A stretch of 64,000 nucleotides of DNA, taken from assembly GCF_011764545.1 (NCBI RefSeq), contig NZ_AP022870.1, positions 1,224,001 through 1,288,000 of the forward strand, in the 5' to 3' direction. The notes beneath the pieces are model-generated. The model made no database searches, was not told the origin of the DNA, and saw only the letters and a program-made list of their open reading frames with translations. The DNA is from Phytohabitans flavus (GTDB taxonomy: Bacteria > Actinomycetota > Actinomycetes > Mycobacteriales > Micromonosporaceae). Of the stretch, positions 30,677 to 40,057 are shown in pieces. Every line of letters starts with the position of its first letter. The stretch's first letter is position 1. The position numbers and the translations under genes are program-made.

Positions 30677-31567
30677 ATGTGGTCTGCCGTGACCCTCGCC
30701 GCGTTGGCTGCGGTCGGGTGGGGCATCGCCGAGTTCGTCGCTGGCATGTGGGCGCGCCGCCTGCCGGTACCCGTGGTGCTGGGTTGGTCCAAGGTCGCCG
30801 GCATGGTGCTGGCAGCGGCGGCCGTCGCAATTGTCGCGACCCCGTTCCCGGCCGATGCGCGGCTGCTGTGGGCGGCCGCGGCCGGGCTGTGCAGCGTACC
30901 GGCGCTGGGCTTGCTCTACCTGGCCCTGCGCCGGGGCTCGACGGCCGTGGTGGCACCGGTCGCCGCCGTCGCCGCGACCGTGCCCGTGCTGTGGGGCCTG
31001 GCCAACGGCGAGCGGCTCTCGGCCGAGGAGGCAGCCGGCATCGTCGCGGTCCTGGCCGGCGTCACGCTGGTGTCCTGGCCTTTCGGCGAAAGCATCGACC
31101 GGGCCCGCCGGCAAGGGGTGGCAATGGTGTACGCGATGGGGTCGGCGCTCGGTATCGGCATGTTCTACCTGCTGCTGCACGAGGCGAGCGCGGCGGACCC
31201 GCTCTGGGCCACGGCGGTCGCCCGGGTCGTCGGTGGTGTGGTCGGGCTGGGCCTGCTGGTCGGGATGTGGCTGCGGCGACGCCGCGTATCCCAGCCACCA
31301 CCGCCGGCTCGGCGGCAGCCGCGCAGGGCGATCGTGGCGGCGGCCGCGGGGGTCCTGGGTATCGGCCTGGCCGACGCGGGCGCGGACGGGGCCTTCGCCT
31401 TCGCATCCACACTCGGAGAACTCGGCTCCGCATCCGTCATCGCTTCGCTGTACCCGGCCGTGACCGTCCTGCTGGGCGTCTGGCTACTACGCGAACGCCT
31501 GCACCGGCTGCACATCTGCGGCGTGTTCGCCGCCCTGGCCGGCGGAGCGGTGATGGCCGCGACGTAA
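30677..31567 (+). CDS. EamA/DMT-family permease
   Basis: ATG 30677 follows a GGAAAGGAAA site; the ORF from 30512 has no hydrophobic start. It has 296 residues with about ten hydrophobic helices in two halves of an EamA repeat. The first half has GWGIAEFVAGMWARRLP and ALRRGSTAVVAPVAAVAATVPVLWG. The second has ASTLGELGSASVIASLYPAVTVLLGVWLLRERL, the typical end of the second EamA domain. Family members move small metabolites across the cytoplasmic membrane; the substrate cannot be told. It stands alone between unrelated genes. Confidence 0.88.
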   Translation: MWSAVTLAALAAVGWGIAEFVAGMWARRLPVPVVLGWSKVAGMVLAAAAVAIVATPFPADARLLWAAAAGLCSVPALGLLYLALRRGSTAVVAPVAAVAATVPVLWGLANGERLSAEEAAGIVAVLAGVTLVSWPFGESIDRARRQGVAMVYAMGSALGIGMFYLLLHEASAADPLWATAVARVVGGVVGLGLLVGMWLRRRRVSQPPPPARRQPRRAIVAAAAGVLGIGLADAGADGAFAFASTLGELGSASVIASLYPAVTVLLGVWLLRERLHRLHICGVFAALAGGAVMAAT

Positions 31568-31622
31568 CGCCACGGCCAGGCGTGTCCAGCAGCGCCAAAA
31601 GGTCGCCACCTGAGGCGGCGTC

Positions 31623-31639
31623 GCCGCGCAAAGCGCGGC
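31623..31639 (+). terminator. Possible terminator after the EamA gene
   Basis: A 7-bp perfect GC stem (31623-31629 with 31633-31639) with an AAA loop lies 56 bp past the EamA stop. It is short and has no T run. Confidence 0.35.
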
Positions 31640-31755
31640 CGCGCACCCACTCGATTGTGGACGCTAGTGGTCGTCGGATCCATCTGTTGTATATGCGGTA
31701 GCGATGACGTTGGTTCAGCCTGTGTGCCCGAGAGGGAAACCGTCGAGGAGGGCAC

Positions 31756-32871
31756 ATGACGGCGTCGACGATGGCCGTGTTTCTGGTGGTGGCGGGCGCC
31801 CGCTTCCTGGTTCCGCTGCTCATCCCGCGGTTTCCCTTGCCGGCGATCGTGGCGGCGCTGGTCCTTGATGCCGTCGACCAGACGGTCTTCCAGTCCTTTG
31901 GCTACGATCCGCCCGGGTACCAGGGCTACGACAAGGCGATGGACGTGTACTACCTCGCGATCGCCTACCTCGCGACGATGCGCAACTGGACCAGCCAGCC
32001 CGCGATCAGGATCGCTCGGTTTCTCTACTTCTACCGTCTGGTCGGCGTGCTGTGCTTCGAGCTCACCGACTGGCGGCCGTTGTTGTTGATTTTCCCCAAC
32101 ACGTTCGAGTACTTCTTCATCGCGTACGAGATCCTCAGGCTGGGGTGGGATCCGGCGCGTCGCAGTGCCCGGTTCTGGGTCGTCACGACGGCTTCCATCT
32201 GGATCTTCGTGAAGCTGCCGCAGGAGTGGTGGATCCACATCGCGCGGCTCGACGTGACCGATCTGCTCGGCGAGATGCCTTGGCTGGGCCCGGTTGTGGC
32301 CGCGGCGGCCGTGGTTTTGGGGGTCGTGGCGTGGTTGGTGGCCCGGCCGCACGTGCCGGCTCGCGACTGGTCGTGGCGTGTCGCGGCCGAGCGGCTGCCG
32401 CTGGCGATGGACTCCGCGGACGAGCGCGACGAGTGGATCGCGGCCAATGGGCGTCTGCGCTCGGTGGCCACCATCGAGAAGGTGGTGCTCGTGGGTTTCC
32501 TGAGTGTGATCTTCGCGAAGGTCCTGCCCAGCCGGGAGGCGACCTTCGCCGGGCTGTTCTTCAGCGTCGCGGTTTTCGTCGTCCTGAACGCCGCCATCAG
32601 CCTGTGGTTCGCCAGGGAGTCGCGCAGCACGGAGTCGGTGCTTGTCACGTTCGGCCTGCGGACGCTGATCAACGTCGGGCTCATGCTGGCCGGCTGGCAG
32701 ATGGGCGGTGGCGGCGATCTGAACTATGTCAACGCGTTCTTCTTCATCCTGCTGCTCAGCCTGATCACGCTGCTCGACGACCGCTATCGGCCGGTGTACG
32801 GTGCGCGCTTCCCACAGGCTCGTCCGGCGGGCCTGCGGGAAGCCGTGGCCGAGCCGGGGATCAGCCGCTGA
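31756..32871 (+). CDS. Polytopic membrane protein of unknown function
   Basis: The protein has 371 residues; ATG 31756 has GGAGGG 4 bp before it. About eight hydrophobic segments are visible. There are aromatic-rich loops (QSFGYDPPGYQGYDKAMDVY, FLYFYRLVGVLCFELTDW, FPNTFEYFFIAYEILRLGWD) and a soluble loop around residues 200-235 (RLPLAMDSADERDEW). I do not recognise a named family and see no catalytic motif. Its stop overlaps the convergent S53 peptidase by 11 bp, leaving no room for a terminator between them. Confidence 0.8.
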   Translation: MTASTMAVFLVVAGARFLVPLLIPRFPLPAIVAALVLDAVDQTVFQSFGYDPPGYQGYDKAMDVYYLAIAYLATMRNWTSQPAIRIARFLYFYRLVGVLCFELTDWRPLLLIFPNTFEYFFIAYEILRLGWDPARRSARFWVVTTASIWIFVKLPQEWWIHIARLDVTDLLGEMPWLGPVVAAAAVVLGVVAWLVARPHVPARDWSWRVAAERLPLAMDSADERDEWIAANGRLRSVATIEKVVLVGFLSVIFAKVLPSREATFAGLFFSVAVFVVLNAAISLWFARESRSTESVLVTFGLRTLINVGLMLAGWQMGGGGDLNYVNAFFFILLLSLITLLDDRYRPVYGARFPQARPAGLREAVAEPGISR

Positions 32872-34420
32872 AACGCTCGCGCAGGACGGCCAGTAGGGCG
32901 GTCCCATCGGGGACGCCCAGGCCGGTGTTGGCGTCCCACCCGGCGGCCGCGGAGTACGCCCCGTTGTTTCCGTCGATGACGTCGCGGAAGCCGGCGGTGA
33001 CCCGATCTGGTGCGAGATCCCGGTAGATCAACGGCTGGAGCTGGCCGAGCGGCCGGCCAAGTGCCTGTGCCAGCCGGCAGACCAGCGCGGCCCACAGCGG
33101 GGTGCCGGCGCTGGTGCCACCGACCCAGCCCAGCTTGCCGTCCGCGTGTATCTGGTAGCCGGTTGCGGGGTCGCCATTGGCCGCCACGTCGGGCACGCCA
33201 CGTCCTGGCTGATCCTGGCCGGGGCGGTTCGGTACCCCCGCGCCGGCCTGCCACGTCGGCAGGTCGAAAGCACGGCTGACGCCGCCGCCGGTGACGCCGG
33301 CAGCACCGGTGTTCCACACCGTCTCCGCCATGATCGTGCCGGTTTGCGGGTCGGCTAGGAGCGTGGTGCCGCCGCAGGCGAGCACATGCGGGCTGGAGGC
33401 GGGGAAGTTCACGTGGGATACGCCGTCGAACAGTCCGTTGCTGCTGCCGCCGTCGCCGCTGGCGGCCACCACGGTGACGCCGAGTGCGGCCGCCTCGGCG
33501 AAGAGGTCGTCCATCGCGTCCAGCAGTTGGCCGGAGGAGGCGACCTCGGACGCGCCCCAGCTCAGGCTGATCGCGGTGGGGGTCGGGTCGGCGTGGATCG
33601 CGGCGTGCAGCGCGTTGAGCGCACCGCGGTCGGAGTTTGGCGCGAAGTAGACGACGATCTGCGCTCCAGGCGCGAGCGCGCCGGCGATCTGGACGTCCAG
33701 AACCACCTCGATGGACCCGGCGCCGCCCGGCGTGTTGTCGACGCCGTCGACGGCGACGGTGCGGATCGCTGGCTTGGGCAGGCCCAGACCGGCGAAGTAG
33801 CTGTCCATGTCCTCGTCGCGGAAGCCGCCACCCATCACGACGATCGCCAGGGTCTGCCCGGTGCCGTCGGTGCCCTCCGGGAACCGGTACAGGCTGGCCA
33901 GCTCCGGCGGCGTGTAGACGACATTGGGCTGGCGCTTGATGGCCAGGAGCTCGGGGCGGTAGCGCGGGCGGGTGTCCAGGCCCAGCACGGCGAGTACGAC
34001 GCCGTCCAGCTCCGTGGGCAGGTGCAGTTCGCCTTCACGCTCGCGGTACTCGCCACGGACTCCACTGAAATGGTCGAAGTCCTCGACGAGCGAGATCTTC
34101 GCGCCGAAGGCCTCAGCGAGCTCGGCGAGGGTGCCGGCGACCGTCACGCGGCGCGAGCCGGGATCGGTGTCGAGGACCTTGAGGCCGTACCCGCCCAGGA
34201 CCCGCTCGGTCAGGGCCACGTCCGCGGGGTCCGCACCGTACCGCTCGGCCAGCTCCGCGCGGCGCAGGATGCCCAGCCCCGCGGCTAGGTCGCGGCGCAG
34301 GTCACGCCGGCGCCGCAGCAGCAACGTCACCTCAGCTCGCGCGTCCATGTCTGGCGCGGGCCGGCGCGCGGCGCCGGTATCGCTGCCGGGCAGGAGAGTG
34401 GTTGGCCGGTCGTCACCCAT
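32861..34420 (-). CDS. S53-family (sedolisin/kumamolisin) serine-carboxyl peptidase
   Basis: The protein has 519 residues. An activation prodomain (about 45-170, ending near RPRYRPEL) precedes the subtilisin-like catalytic domain. Catalytic Glu and Asp lie in GSIEVVLDVQIAG (about residues 238 and 242), the oxyanion Asp region in VVAASGDGGSSN, and the nucleophile Ser in GGTSAGTP (about residue 440). The C-terminal calcium site DVIDGNNGAYSAAAGWD is present. No signal peptide is visible at the chosen ATG 34420, although many actinomycete relatives leave the cell. It cleaves proteins at acidic pH. It is isolated and convergent with the membrane protein. Confidence 0.92.
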   Translation of the reverse strand: MGDDRPTTLLPGSDTGAARRPAPDMDARAEVTLLLRRRRDLRRDLAAGLGILRRAELAERYGADPADVALTERVLGGYGLKVLDTDPGSRRVTVAGTLAELAEAFGAKISLVEDFDHFSGVRGEYREREGELHLPTELDGVVLAVLGLDTRPRYRPELLAIKRQPNVVYTPPELASLYRFPEGTDGTGQTLAIVVMGGGFRDEDMDSYFAGLGLPKPAIRTVAVDGVDNTPGGAGSIEVVLDVQIAGALAPGAQIVVYFAPNSDRGALNALHAAIHADPTPTAISLSWGASEVASSGQLLDAMDDLFAEAAALGVTVVAASGDGGSSNGLFDGVSHVNFPASSPHVLACGGTTLLADPQTGTIMAETVWNTGAAGVTGGGVSRAFDLPTWQAGAGVPNRPGQDQPGRGVPDVAANGDPATGYQIHADGKLGWVGGTSAGTPLWAALVCRLAQALGRPLGQLQPLIYRDLAPDRVTAGFRDVIDGNNGAYSAAAGWDANTGLGVPDGTALLAVLRERFSG

Positions 34421-34836
34421 CAGGACCCTCGTCTCGCTCGTATGTCCACTCTGGATGGTCCCGCCCCGGCCGGCCAGCCAGGCCAGACGTGGCCGAGCCG
34501 GGAACGGGCCACGTCGATTTTCCCCTTAGCCCTTCGTCGCCTGATAGACGTCTGATACATGGGCCGCAGCAGGCCGAGACCGGCGGTGAACCCGCTTACG
34601 AACGGGATCGGGACAGCGGCGCACCTGGCCGGCCGAACCTGCCCGGTACCGGTTCTTGCCCGTGGGCGGCCGGATCGGCCCCGGCCGGGCGTAGGCCCGG
34701 GACCGGCTCGGCGCGCGTCGCGGCATCCTGCTCGGCCAGAGCGGTGCCTGCGCTCGGCGCGTCAGCTCGGAAAGCGGCCGACAGTCTCTTGAGTACCACG
34801 CGGCGCACGCTAACCGTTGTGAATAGATGTTCCGGC
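34421..34836. other. Intergenic region without a supported gene
   Basis: The 416 bp between the S53 peptidase start and the end of the AfsR-type regulator hold only short ORFs of random-looking composition. The right end should carry the regulator's transcription stop and the left end the peptidase promoter; no clear hairpin or -10/-35 pair was found. Confidence 0.5.
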
Positions 34837-37671
34837 CTACAACCGATGGATGCCCAGAGAATCAGGCTCACCGAGGCTGTCGAGCCGTCGCCGCAGCTCG
34901 CCGGCGAGCGGGGAGTTGAGCCCGTCCAGCAGCCCCCACGCCGTTGTCCAGGCTTCCCAGGCGGCACATCGGCGGCCCGAAGCGAGCTGGCTGTCGCCCT
35001 GGTGTACCAGCGCGAGGGCCTGGTCCGCGCGGTGGCCGAGTGCCCGGAAGAGGTCGATGGCGCGGCCGTAGGCTTCGGCGGCCTCGGGGTACCGGCCGAG
35101 GCGATGGGTGACGTCGCCGAGATTTGCCCAGCAGTCGGCGACGCCCTGCTGTTCGGCGACCTCCTCGTAGATCCGCATCGCCGCCCGGGCGTCCGCGGCG
35201 GCCTGCGCCAACTCGCCGAGGCGGGCGCGGCACCAGCCGATCGACACGATCGCGTTGGCCTCGCCCACCCGATGTCCGGCCACTCGGAACCGTTCCCGCG
35301 CCTGCTGGTGATGGCCGATGGCTTCGACGAAACGTCCCAGGGCGCCGAGGACAGTACCGAAGTTGATGTCGACGTACGCCTGGTCCGCGGTGAGGCCGAG
35401 CTGCGCGTAGAGATCGCGGGTGCGGGCGAGTTCGGCGAGTGCCTCGTCGTACCGGCCCTGGAAGTTGAGGGCACCGGCCAGGCTCCGGCGGGTGTGCGCC
35501 TCACCGGTGACGTCACTGCCGGCCACCGCCCCGTCAACCGCGATCCGAGCCGTCGACTCCCATTGGTGCAGGTGCCCGCTGCGCTGGTAGAACGGCTGCA
35601 GGGCGAGCGCCAGGCGCCAGGCGTGTGACGGGAGCCCCTCGGTGACCGACCGCCCCACGGCGTCGGCCAGGACCCGGTGGTGGGCGGAAAACCAATCCAT
35701 GGCCTGCGAGTAGTCGCTCGGCCGCAGGATCACCACCTCCGGCCGGGCTGGCGGCAGCGGGATCGGCTCGCGTTGCGGGCGGAGCAGAGCGTGTGCCGCG
35801 TGCGCCGTGTGCAGGTAGTGGTCGAGCATCCGGCCCACCGCGGACTGGCGGTCCTTGGCGCTGTCCAGTTCGGCGCTGAGGTCGAGGGCGTACCCGCGGA
35901 CCAGGCCGTGCATCCGGTAGGTGCCGGGGTGCGACTCGGTGATCAGGTGGTTGCGGGCGAGCTCGGCGAGCTGCTCGCGTACCGCCGCGGGGGAGCCACC
36001 CAGCAGGCTGGCCGCTACCGGCACCGAGACATCCGGGCCGATGTGGAGCTGCAGCAGGCGGAAGAGGCGGGCGCTGGATGGGTCGAGCATCCGATATGAC
36101 CAGGAGAACACCGCCCGCACGTCGGTGCCGCCGCGCAGCGCGTCCAGGGTGGGCTGCGAACGGGCCAGCTCGTCGGCGATCGCGTCGAGCGGAAAGCCGG
36201 GATGGGCGACCGCGCGGGCGGCGACGATCGCCAACGCCAGCGGCAGCCCGGCACAGTAGGCGATGATCTGGTCCACGGCCTGCCCGGCGTCCGCCAGGCG
36301 TGTGCTGCCCAGGCGCCGTACCAGCGTCTCCCGAGCTTCCTCGGGCGACAGCGGTGCGAGGGTCATCTGGTGCGCGGTGGCGAGGCCGGTGAGGCTGCGC
36401 CGGCTCGTGACGATTGCCAGGTTGCCCGGGGAGCCGGGCAGCAGGTGGCGTACGTGGTCGCTGTCGCGGGCGTTGTCGAGCACGACCATCACCCGCCGTC
36501 CGGCGAGCACTTCGCGGAACAGCCGCGCCTGCGCCTCGACGCTGTCCGGTATCCGCCGTGGTGGCAGTCCGAGCGCGTCCAGGAACCCGCGGAGGACCTC
36601 CGCCGGATCCAGCGGTGCCGCGTCGGGGGCGAACCCGCGCAGGTCGACGTAGAGCTGGCCGTCGGGGTAGCGCTCGGCCTGCCGCCGCGCCCAATGCACC
36701 GCCAGCGTGGTCTTGCCGGTGCCGGGCATCCCGTCGATGGTGATGACACCGGGGCCATCGGCGGAGAGCCGGTCGAGGACGTCCGCCAGTTGGGCCAGCT
36801 CGTGCCGGCGGCCGCCGAAGGTGCGCAGGTCCGTGGGCAGCTGAGCGGGACGGACGATCGGTCGGTCCCGGGTCGATGCCGACCGCTCGGTCTGGCGCAG
36901 TACCTCCATGCGCGCCTCATACATGACGGCGCCGGGTTCGATGCCCAGCTCGTCGGCGAGGGTGCCGCTCAGACCCCGGTACAGTCGCAGGGCCTCGCCC
37001 TGCTGCCCGACGGCGCCGAGCAGCCGCAGCAGCCGCGCCTGCAATGGCTCGTTTAGCCGGTCGGCCGCGGCAGCCGCCCGGACCGCGGGCAGTACGGCCT
37101 CGGAACGTCCGGACAGCAGCGCCGCGTCCGCCGCTGTCACGGCCGCCGCGGACCGTTCCTGGTCGATCGCCCGAAAAGGTGAGGGGTCCGCGATGACCGA
37201 TTCCAGCCCGCTGGCGCAGGCGTTGGTCCAGAGGCCGAGCGCCTCGACGAAGAGCGTGGCGCCGCGCGCCGGGTCATCACGGTCGAGCGCCTCGTTGGCC
37301 TGGTCGACAAGCTCGCGAAATCGCAAGAGGTCGAGGTCTGCGGCGCCGACGGTGAGCCGGTACCCGTTGCCGTCCCGCAGGAGCCAGCGCCCTGGTGCCC
37401 GGGTCGCGAGATCGGGTTCGAAGACGCGTCGCAGCGTGCTGATGTGCCGGTGCACGAGGTTGGTGGCGCTCGGCGGCGGGTCGCTGGCCCAGAGCAGCTC
37501 GACGAACTCTGCCGCGCCGACCCAGCGGCCGGCGCGGACCAGCAGCAGCGCGAGGATCGCGCGCTGCTGCGGCGTGCCGAGGTCGATTGGCTCACCGTCC
37601 TGGGCCAAGCCGACCGGGCCGAGTACGGAGAACCGCAGCGGCGCCGTCCGCATCAGGTCGATCAGCTCCAT
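34837..37671 (-). CDS. AfsR-type SARP regulator (BTAD, NB-ARC, TPR)
   Basis: At 944 residues this is the full-length member of the three SARP genes here. A winged helix occupies residues 10-100, BTAD 105-250, NB-ARC from about 300 with Walker A GMPGTGKTTLA and Walker B VMVVLDNARDSD, its winged helix to about 600 (YRMHGLVRGYALDLSAEL), then at least six TPR-like repeats (for example GEAHTRRSLAGALNFQGRY, ADCWANLGDVTHRLGRYPEA) to the end. ATG 37671 (MELIDLMRTAPLRFSVLG) is used; the inner ATG at MRTAP is a shorter option. AfsR proteins are phosphorylated by Ser/Thr kinases and activate antibiotic genes. A kinase gene lies directly upstream on the same strand, which makes it a candidate partner. 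Confidence 0.92.
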   Translation of the reverse strand: MELIDLMRTAPLRFSVLGPVGLAQDGEPIDLGTPQQRAILALLLVRAGRWVGAAEFVELLWASDPPPSATNLVHRHISTLRRVFEPDLATRAPGRWLLRDGNGYRLTVGAADLDLLRFRELVDQANEALDRDDPARGATLFVEALGLWTNACASGLESVIADPSPFRAIDQERSAAAVTAADAALLSGRSEAVLPAVRAAAAADRLNEPLQARLLRLLGAVGQQGEALRLYRGLSGTLADELGIEPGAVMYEARMEVLRQTERSASTRDRPIVRPAQLPTDLRTFGGRRHELAQLADVLDRLSADGPGVITIDGMPGTGKTTLAVHWARRQAERYPDGQLYVDLRGFAPDAAPLDPAEVLRGFLDALGLPPRRIPDSVEAQARLFREVLAGRRVMVVLDNARDSDHVRHLLPGSPGNLAIVTSRRSLTGLATAHQMTLAPLSPEEARETLVRRLGSTRLADAGQAVDQIIAYCAGLPLALAIVAARAVAHPGFPLDAIADELARSQPTLDALRGGTDVRAVFSWSYRMLDPSSARLFRLLQLHIGPDVSVPVAASLLGGSPAAVREQLAELARNHLITESHPGTYRMHGLVRGYALDLSAELDSAKDRQSAVGRMLDHYLHTAHAAHALLRPQREPIPLPPARPEVVILRPSDYSQAMDWFSAHHRVLADAVGRSVTEGLPSHAWRLALALQPFYQRSGHLHQWESTARIAVDGAVAGSDVTGEAHTRRSLAGALNFQGRYDEALAELARTRDLYAQLGLTADQAYVDINFGTVLGALGRFVEAIGHHQQARERFRVAGHRVGEANAIVSIGWCRARLGELAQAAADARAAMRIYEEVAEQQGVADCWANLGDVTHRLGRYPEAAEAYGRAIDLFRALGHRADQALALVHQGDSQLASGRRCAAWEAWTTAWGLLDGLNSPLAGELRRRLDSLGEPDSLGIHRL

Positions 37672-37800
37672 ATCGTCGCTCGACCGTGGATGCTGTCTCG
37701 ACGCCCATGGTCGGGCCCGAAACCCACGATCAAGGAAAGCGTATCCGCGGACCCGTCGATGCTGCCGAGAGCTGGATCGAGGGGGGCCCGTGGTATCTGT

Positions 37801-38697
37801 TCAGGCCAGCACCCACTTCTGGTGGACCTGCCCGTTACAGCTCCAGATCTGTAGGGGCGAGCCGTTCGCCGTGCCCCACTGCTGCACGTCGACGCACTTG
37901 TCGGCGCGCAGGTAGATCAGGTCGTTCGCCTGGTTGAGGCGAAACTTCTGGGCGGTTGACCCGGTGCACGTCGTGAGTGTCAGCCGGGTGCCGTCCGCGG
38001 TCGATCCACCGGCCGCCGTCAGGCATTTGCCAAGCGATCGAATAGTACCGTCTGAGGAGAATATCCATTTCTGTCCGGCTCGGCCATCGCAGTCCCAGAT
38101 TTGCAGCCGCACGCCCTCCGTGGCCGCACGCGATGGGACATCGACACAACGACCGCTGCCGACGCCGCGGATCGCGCGGCCCTGGGCTGGAGCCGTAGTC
38201 GGCGCGGGCGGTTTCACGCTCGCGGACCGAGGCGGTGCCGCCGCGGACGTCTGCGGGCGACCGCCCGGTTTGGCCGGCGGCGGGGGCGGCGGAGGCGGCA
38301 CACCCTGGCTGGCCGGCCCGCCCGGTCCAGACGCCGGGGGAGCCTCGGCTCGTCCCGGTGGCGCGCCCTGCGGCATCGATACCCACCCGACCGGCCGGAA
38401 GCCGGCGGCGACGAGCCTGAACGTGTCGCCGTTGGCCGTCCAGTCGCGCTCGGCGCTGGACCAGGTGAGCAGGTACGTGGCATTCTCGCCGGACAACGCC
38501 CGGGTCACCGCGTGCATCGGGACGCCGTCCCCGCCGGTCCAGCTGCGCTCCCAATCGACCGCGGTGGCGGACTGCTCGACGAGTCCCACGTAGATCCGCC
38601 GGTAGTCCGGTAGCCCCGCCTCCGACCGCTCCCGGTCCAGGATGAGCTTGAGCACGTCCTGCCCGGCGGCACCCGCGCTCTCGACCGAGAACTCCCC
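37801..38697 (-). CDS. Ser/Thr kinase, extracellular part with ricin-type lectin domain
   Basis: This continues the kinase ORF from 39881 after a lost base in the C runs at 38694-38702 (forward), where RRPDG joins GEFSVESAGAAG. The first 150 residues are a sensor-like domain of unknown family (LKLILDRERSEAGLPDYRRI). A Pro-rich linker follows, then a C-terminal beta-trefoil ricin B domain with QxW-type repeats (LQIWDCDGRAGQKWIF, LTTCTGSTAQKFRL, LQIWSCNGQVHQKWVLA). The out-of-frame part of this ORF extends to 39036. The lectin domain would face outside and bind sugar or wall fragments. Confidence 0.85.
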   Translation of the reverse strand, partial: GEFSVESAGAAGQDVLKLILDRERSEAGLPDYRRIYVGLVEQSATAVDWERSWTGGDGVPMHAVTRALSGENATYLLTWSSAERDWTANGDTFRLVAAGFRPVGWVSMPQGAPPGRAEAPPASGPGGPASQGVPPPPPPPPAKPGGRPQTSAAAPPRSASVKPPAPTTAPAQGRAIRGVGSGRCVDVPSRAATEGVRLQIWDCDGRAGQKWIFSSDGTIRSLGKCLTAAGGSTADGTRLTLTTCTGSTAQKFRLNQANDLIYLRADKCVDVQQWGTANGSPLQIWSCNGQVHQKWVLA

Positions 38698-39881
38698 ACC
38701 CCGTCGGGGCGACGGAGCACGACGCGATCGCCGGTGTCCGTGATCTGCCAGGTGTCCGGGACGGGCAGCGAGACCCCCGTGTTGGCCTCGTAACGGCGCC
38801 AGCCAGCCGGGACGGCAGCGTTCTGCTCGGCGGCGGCCGGCTGGGTACCCGGATCCGGATCGCCGCTCTGGCCGACGAGGGCGGTCACGGACACGGTGAC
38901 CGCGAGAAGCAGCGCCGCCGTCGCGGCCCCCGCCGCCCACCAGCGTCGCCGCGGCCGTCGGCCGCGGCGGTCGCCCGCCGATACCGGGAAGACCGCCGGG
39001 ACGGCGGGCACCGCGTACCGCTTGGGCACTGGCCACGTCGCGGATTCCTCCGGGTGGGGCTCCGACTGCGCGGCGTGGCGCAGCAACTGCTCCGCGACCT
39101 CGGTGCTGATCCGCTGGTCAGGATCGCGGCGCAGGAGGCCGACGAGCGCCGGTGCCAGCGGGCCGGCGCGGACCGGCGTGGGTGGAGGCTCGGTCGCCAG
39201 CGCGGCAAGTGTCGCCATCGGCGTCGCTCGCGCGTACGGCCCCTTTCCTTCCACCGCGGCGTACAGGGTCGCGCCCAGCGACCACAGATCCGAGGCGAAA
39301 CCGACCTCGCCGTCCGCCGCGCGTTCCGGCGGAATGAACGAGGGGGATCCGACGACGAGGCCTGCCTCGGTCAAGCTCGGGTCGGTGTCGGCTACGGCCA
39401 GACCGAAGTCGGTGAGCACCGCCCGGCCGTCCGTCGCCAGCAGCACGTTGGCCGGCTTGACATCGCGGTGCAGCACGCCGGCCTGGTGCGCGGCATCCAG
39501 CGCGGCAAGAATGTCGAGGCCAACCGCCGCCGCTCGCTGCGGCGACATCGGGCCCTCCGCGGCGAGCGCGTCGGCGAGCGAACGGGCCTCGACGTACTCC
39601 ATGACGATCCACGGGTCGCCGTCGGACACCACGACATCGAGCACCCGAACGATGTTGCGGTGGTCGAGTTGGGCGATCGTCCGCGCCTCGCGCAGCGCGC
39701 GGGTGCGCAGCAGCTCCAGGTCCTCCATCGGCAGCGACTGGGCCGGCCGCAGCTCCTTGACCGCGACGTCGCGGTGGAGCATCTCGTCCCGGGCCCGCCA
39801 CACGCGGCCCATGCCGCCTTCGCCGAGCAACGTGGACAGACGGTAGCGATTGTCAACCAATTGGTTGGCCCGGTCGGACAC
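38505..39881 (-). CDS. Ser/Thr protein kinase (PknB type), kinase domain and membrane anchor
   Basis: The kinase domain spans residues 12-270: Gly loop LGEGGMGRVWRARD, Lys in VAVKEL, catalytic HRDVKPANVLL, DFGLA, and activation-segment end SFIPPERA (PPE in place of APE). A basic stretch and one transmembrane helix follow at about 312-336 (AGAATAALLLAVTVSVTALVG). The natural frame ends near RRPDGVG (38700), and the rest is frameshifted. Together with the lectin part it is a receptor kinase of about 693 residues. Its promoter faces the ART-like gene at 40058 across 176 bp, so the two genes may be co-controlled. Confidence 0.9.
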   Translation of the reverse strand: MSDRANQLVDNRYRLSTLLGEGGMGRVWRARDEMLHRDVAVKELRPAQSLPMEDLELLRTRALREARTIAQLDHRNIVRVLDVVVSDGDPWIVMEYVEARSLADALAAEGPMSPQRAAAVGLDILAALDAAHQAGVLHRDVKPANVLLATDGRAVLTDFGLAVADTDPSLTEAGLVVGSPSFIPPERAADGEVGFASDLWSLGATLYAAVEGKGPYARATPMATLAALATEPPPTPVRAGPLAPALVGLLRRDPDQRISTEVAEQLLRHAAQSEPHPEESATWPVPKRYAVPAVPAVFPVSAGDRRGRRPRRRWWAAGAATAALLLAVTVSVTALVGQSGDPDPGTQPAAAEQNAAVPAGWRRYEANTGVSLPVPDTWQITDTGDRVVLRRPDGVGSSRSRARVPPGRTCSSSSWTGSGRRRGYRTTGGSTWDSSSSPPPRSIGSAAGPAGTASRCTR

Positions 39882-40057
39882 CTGGCAGAACGTACCGGCT
39901 GGGCCAGGCCCGGCGAAGCGCTGTTGCCCCGCAGGACGATACGGGATGGCCCAAAGGGCACCCGGCCCGCTCGCGATTCGATCCGCCGGCTGAACTACGC
40001 GCGGTATCCCGTCGTTGTTGGGGCGTCAGAGGTCGACAAGGGAGGGGAGCGGTCCCG

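Noticed and set aside
30286..30804. Minus-strand ORF upstream of the EamA gene, possible transposase remnant
   Set aside because: There is no DDE motif or transposase-like stretch, and the composition is random.
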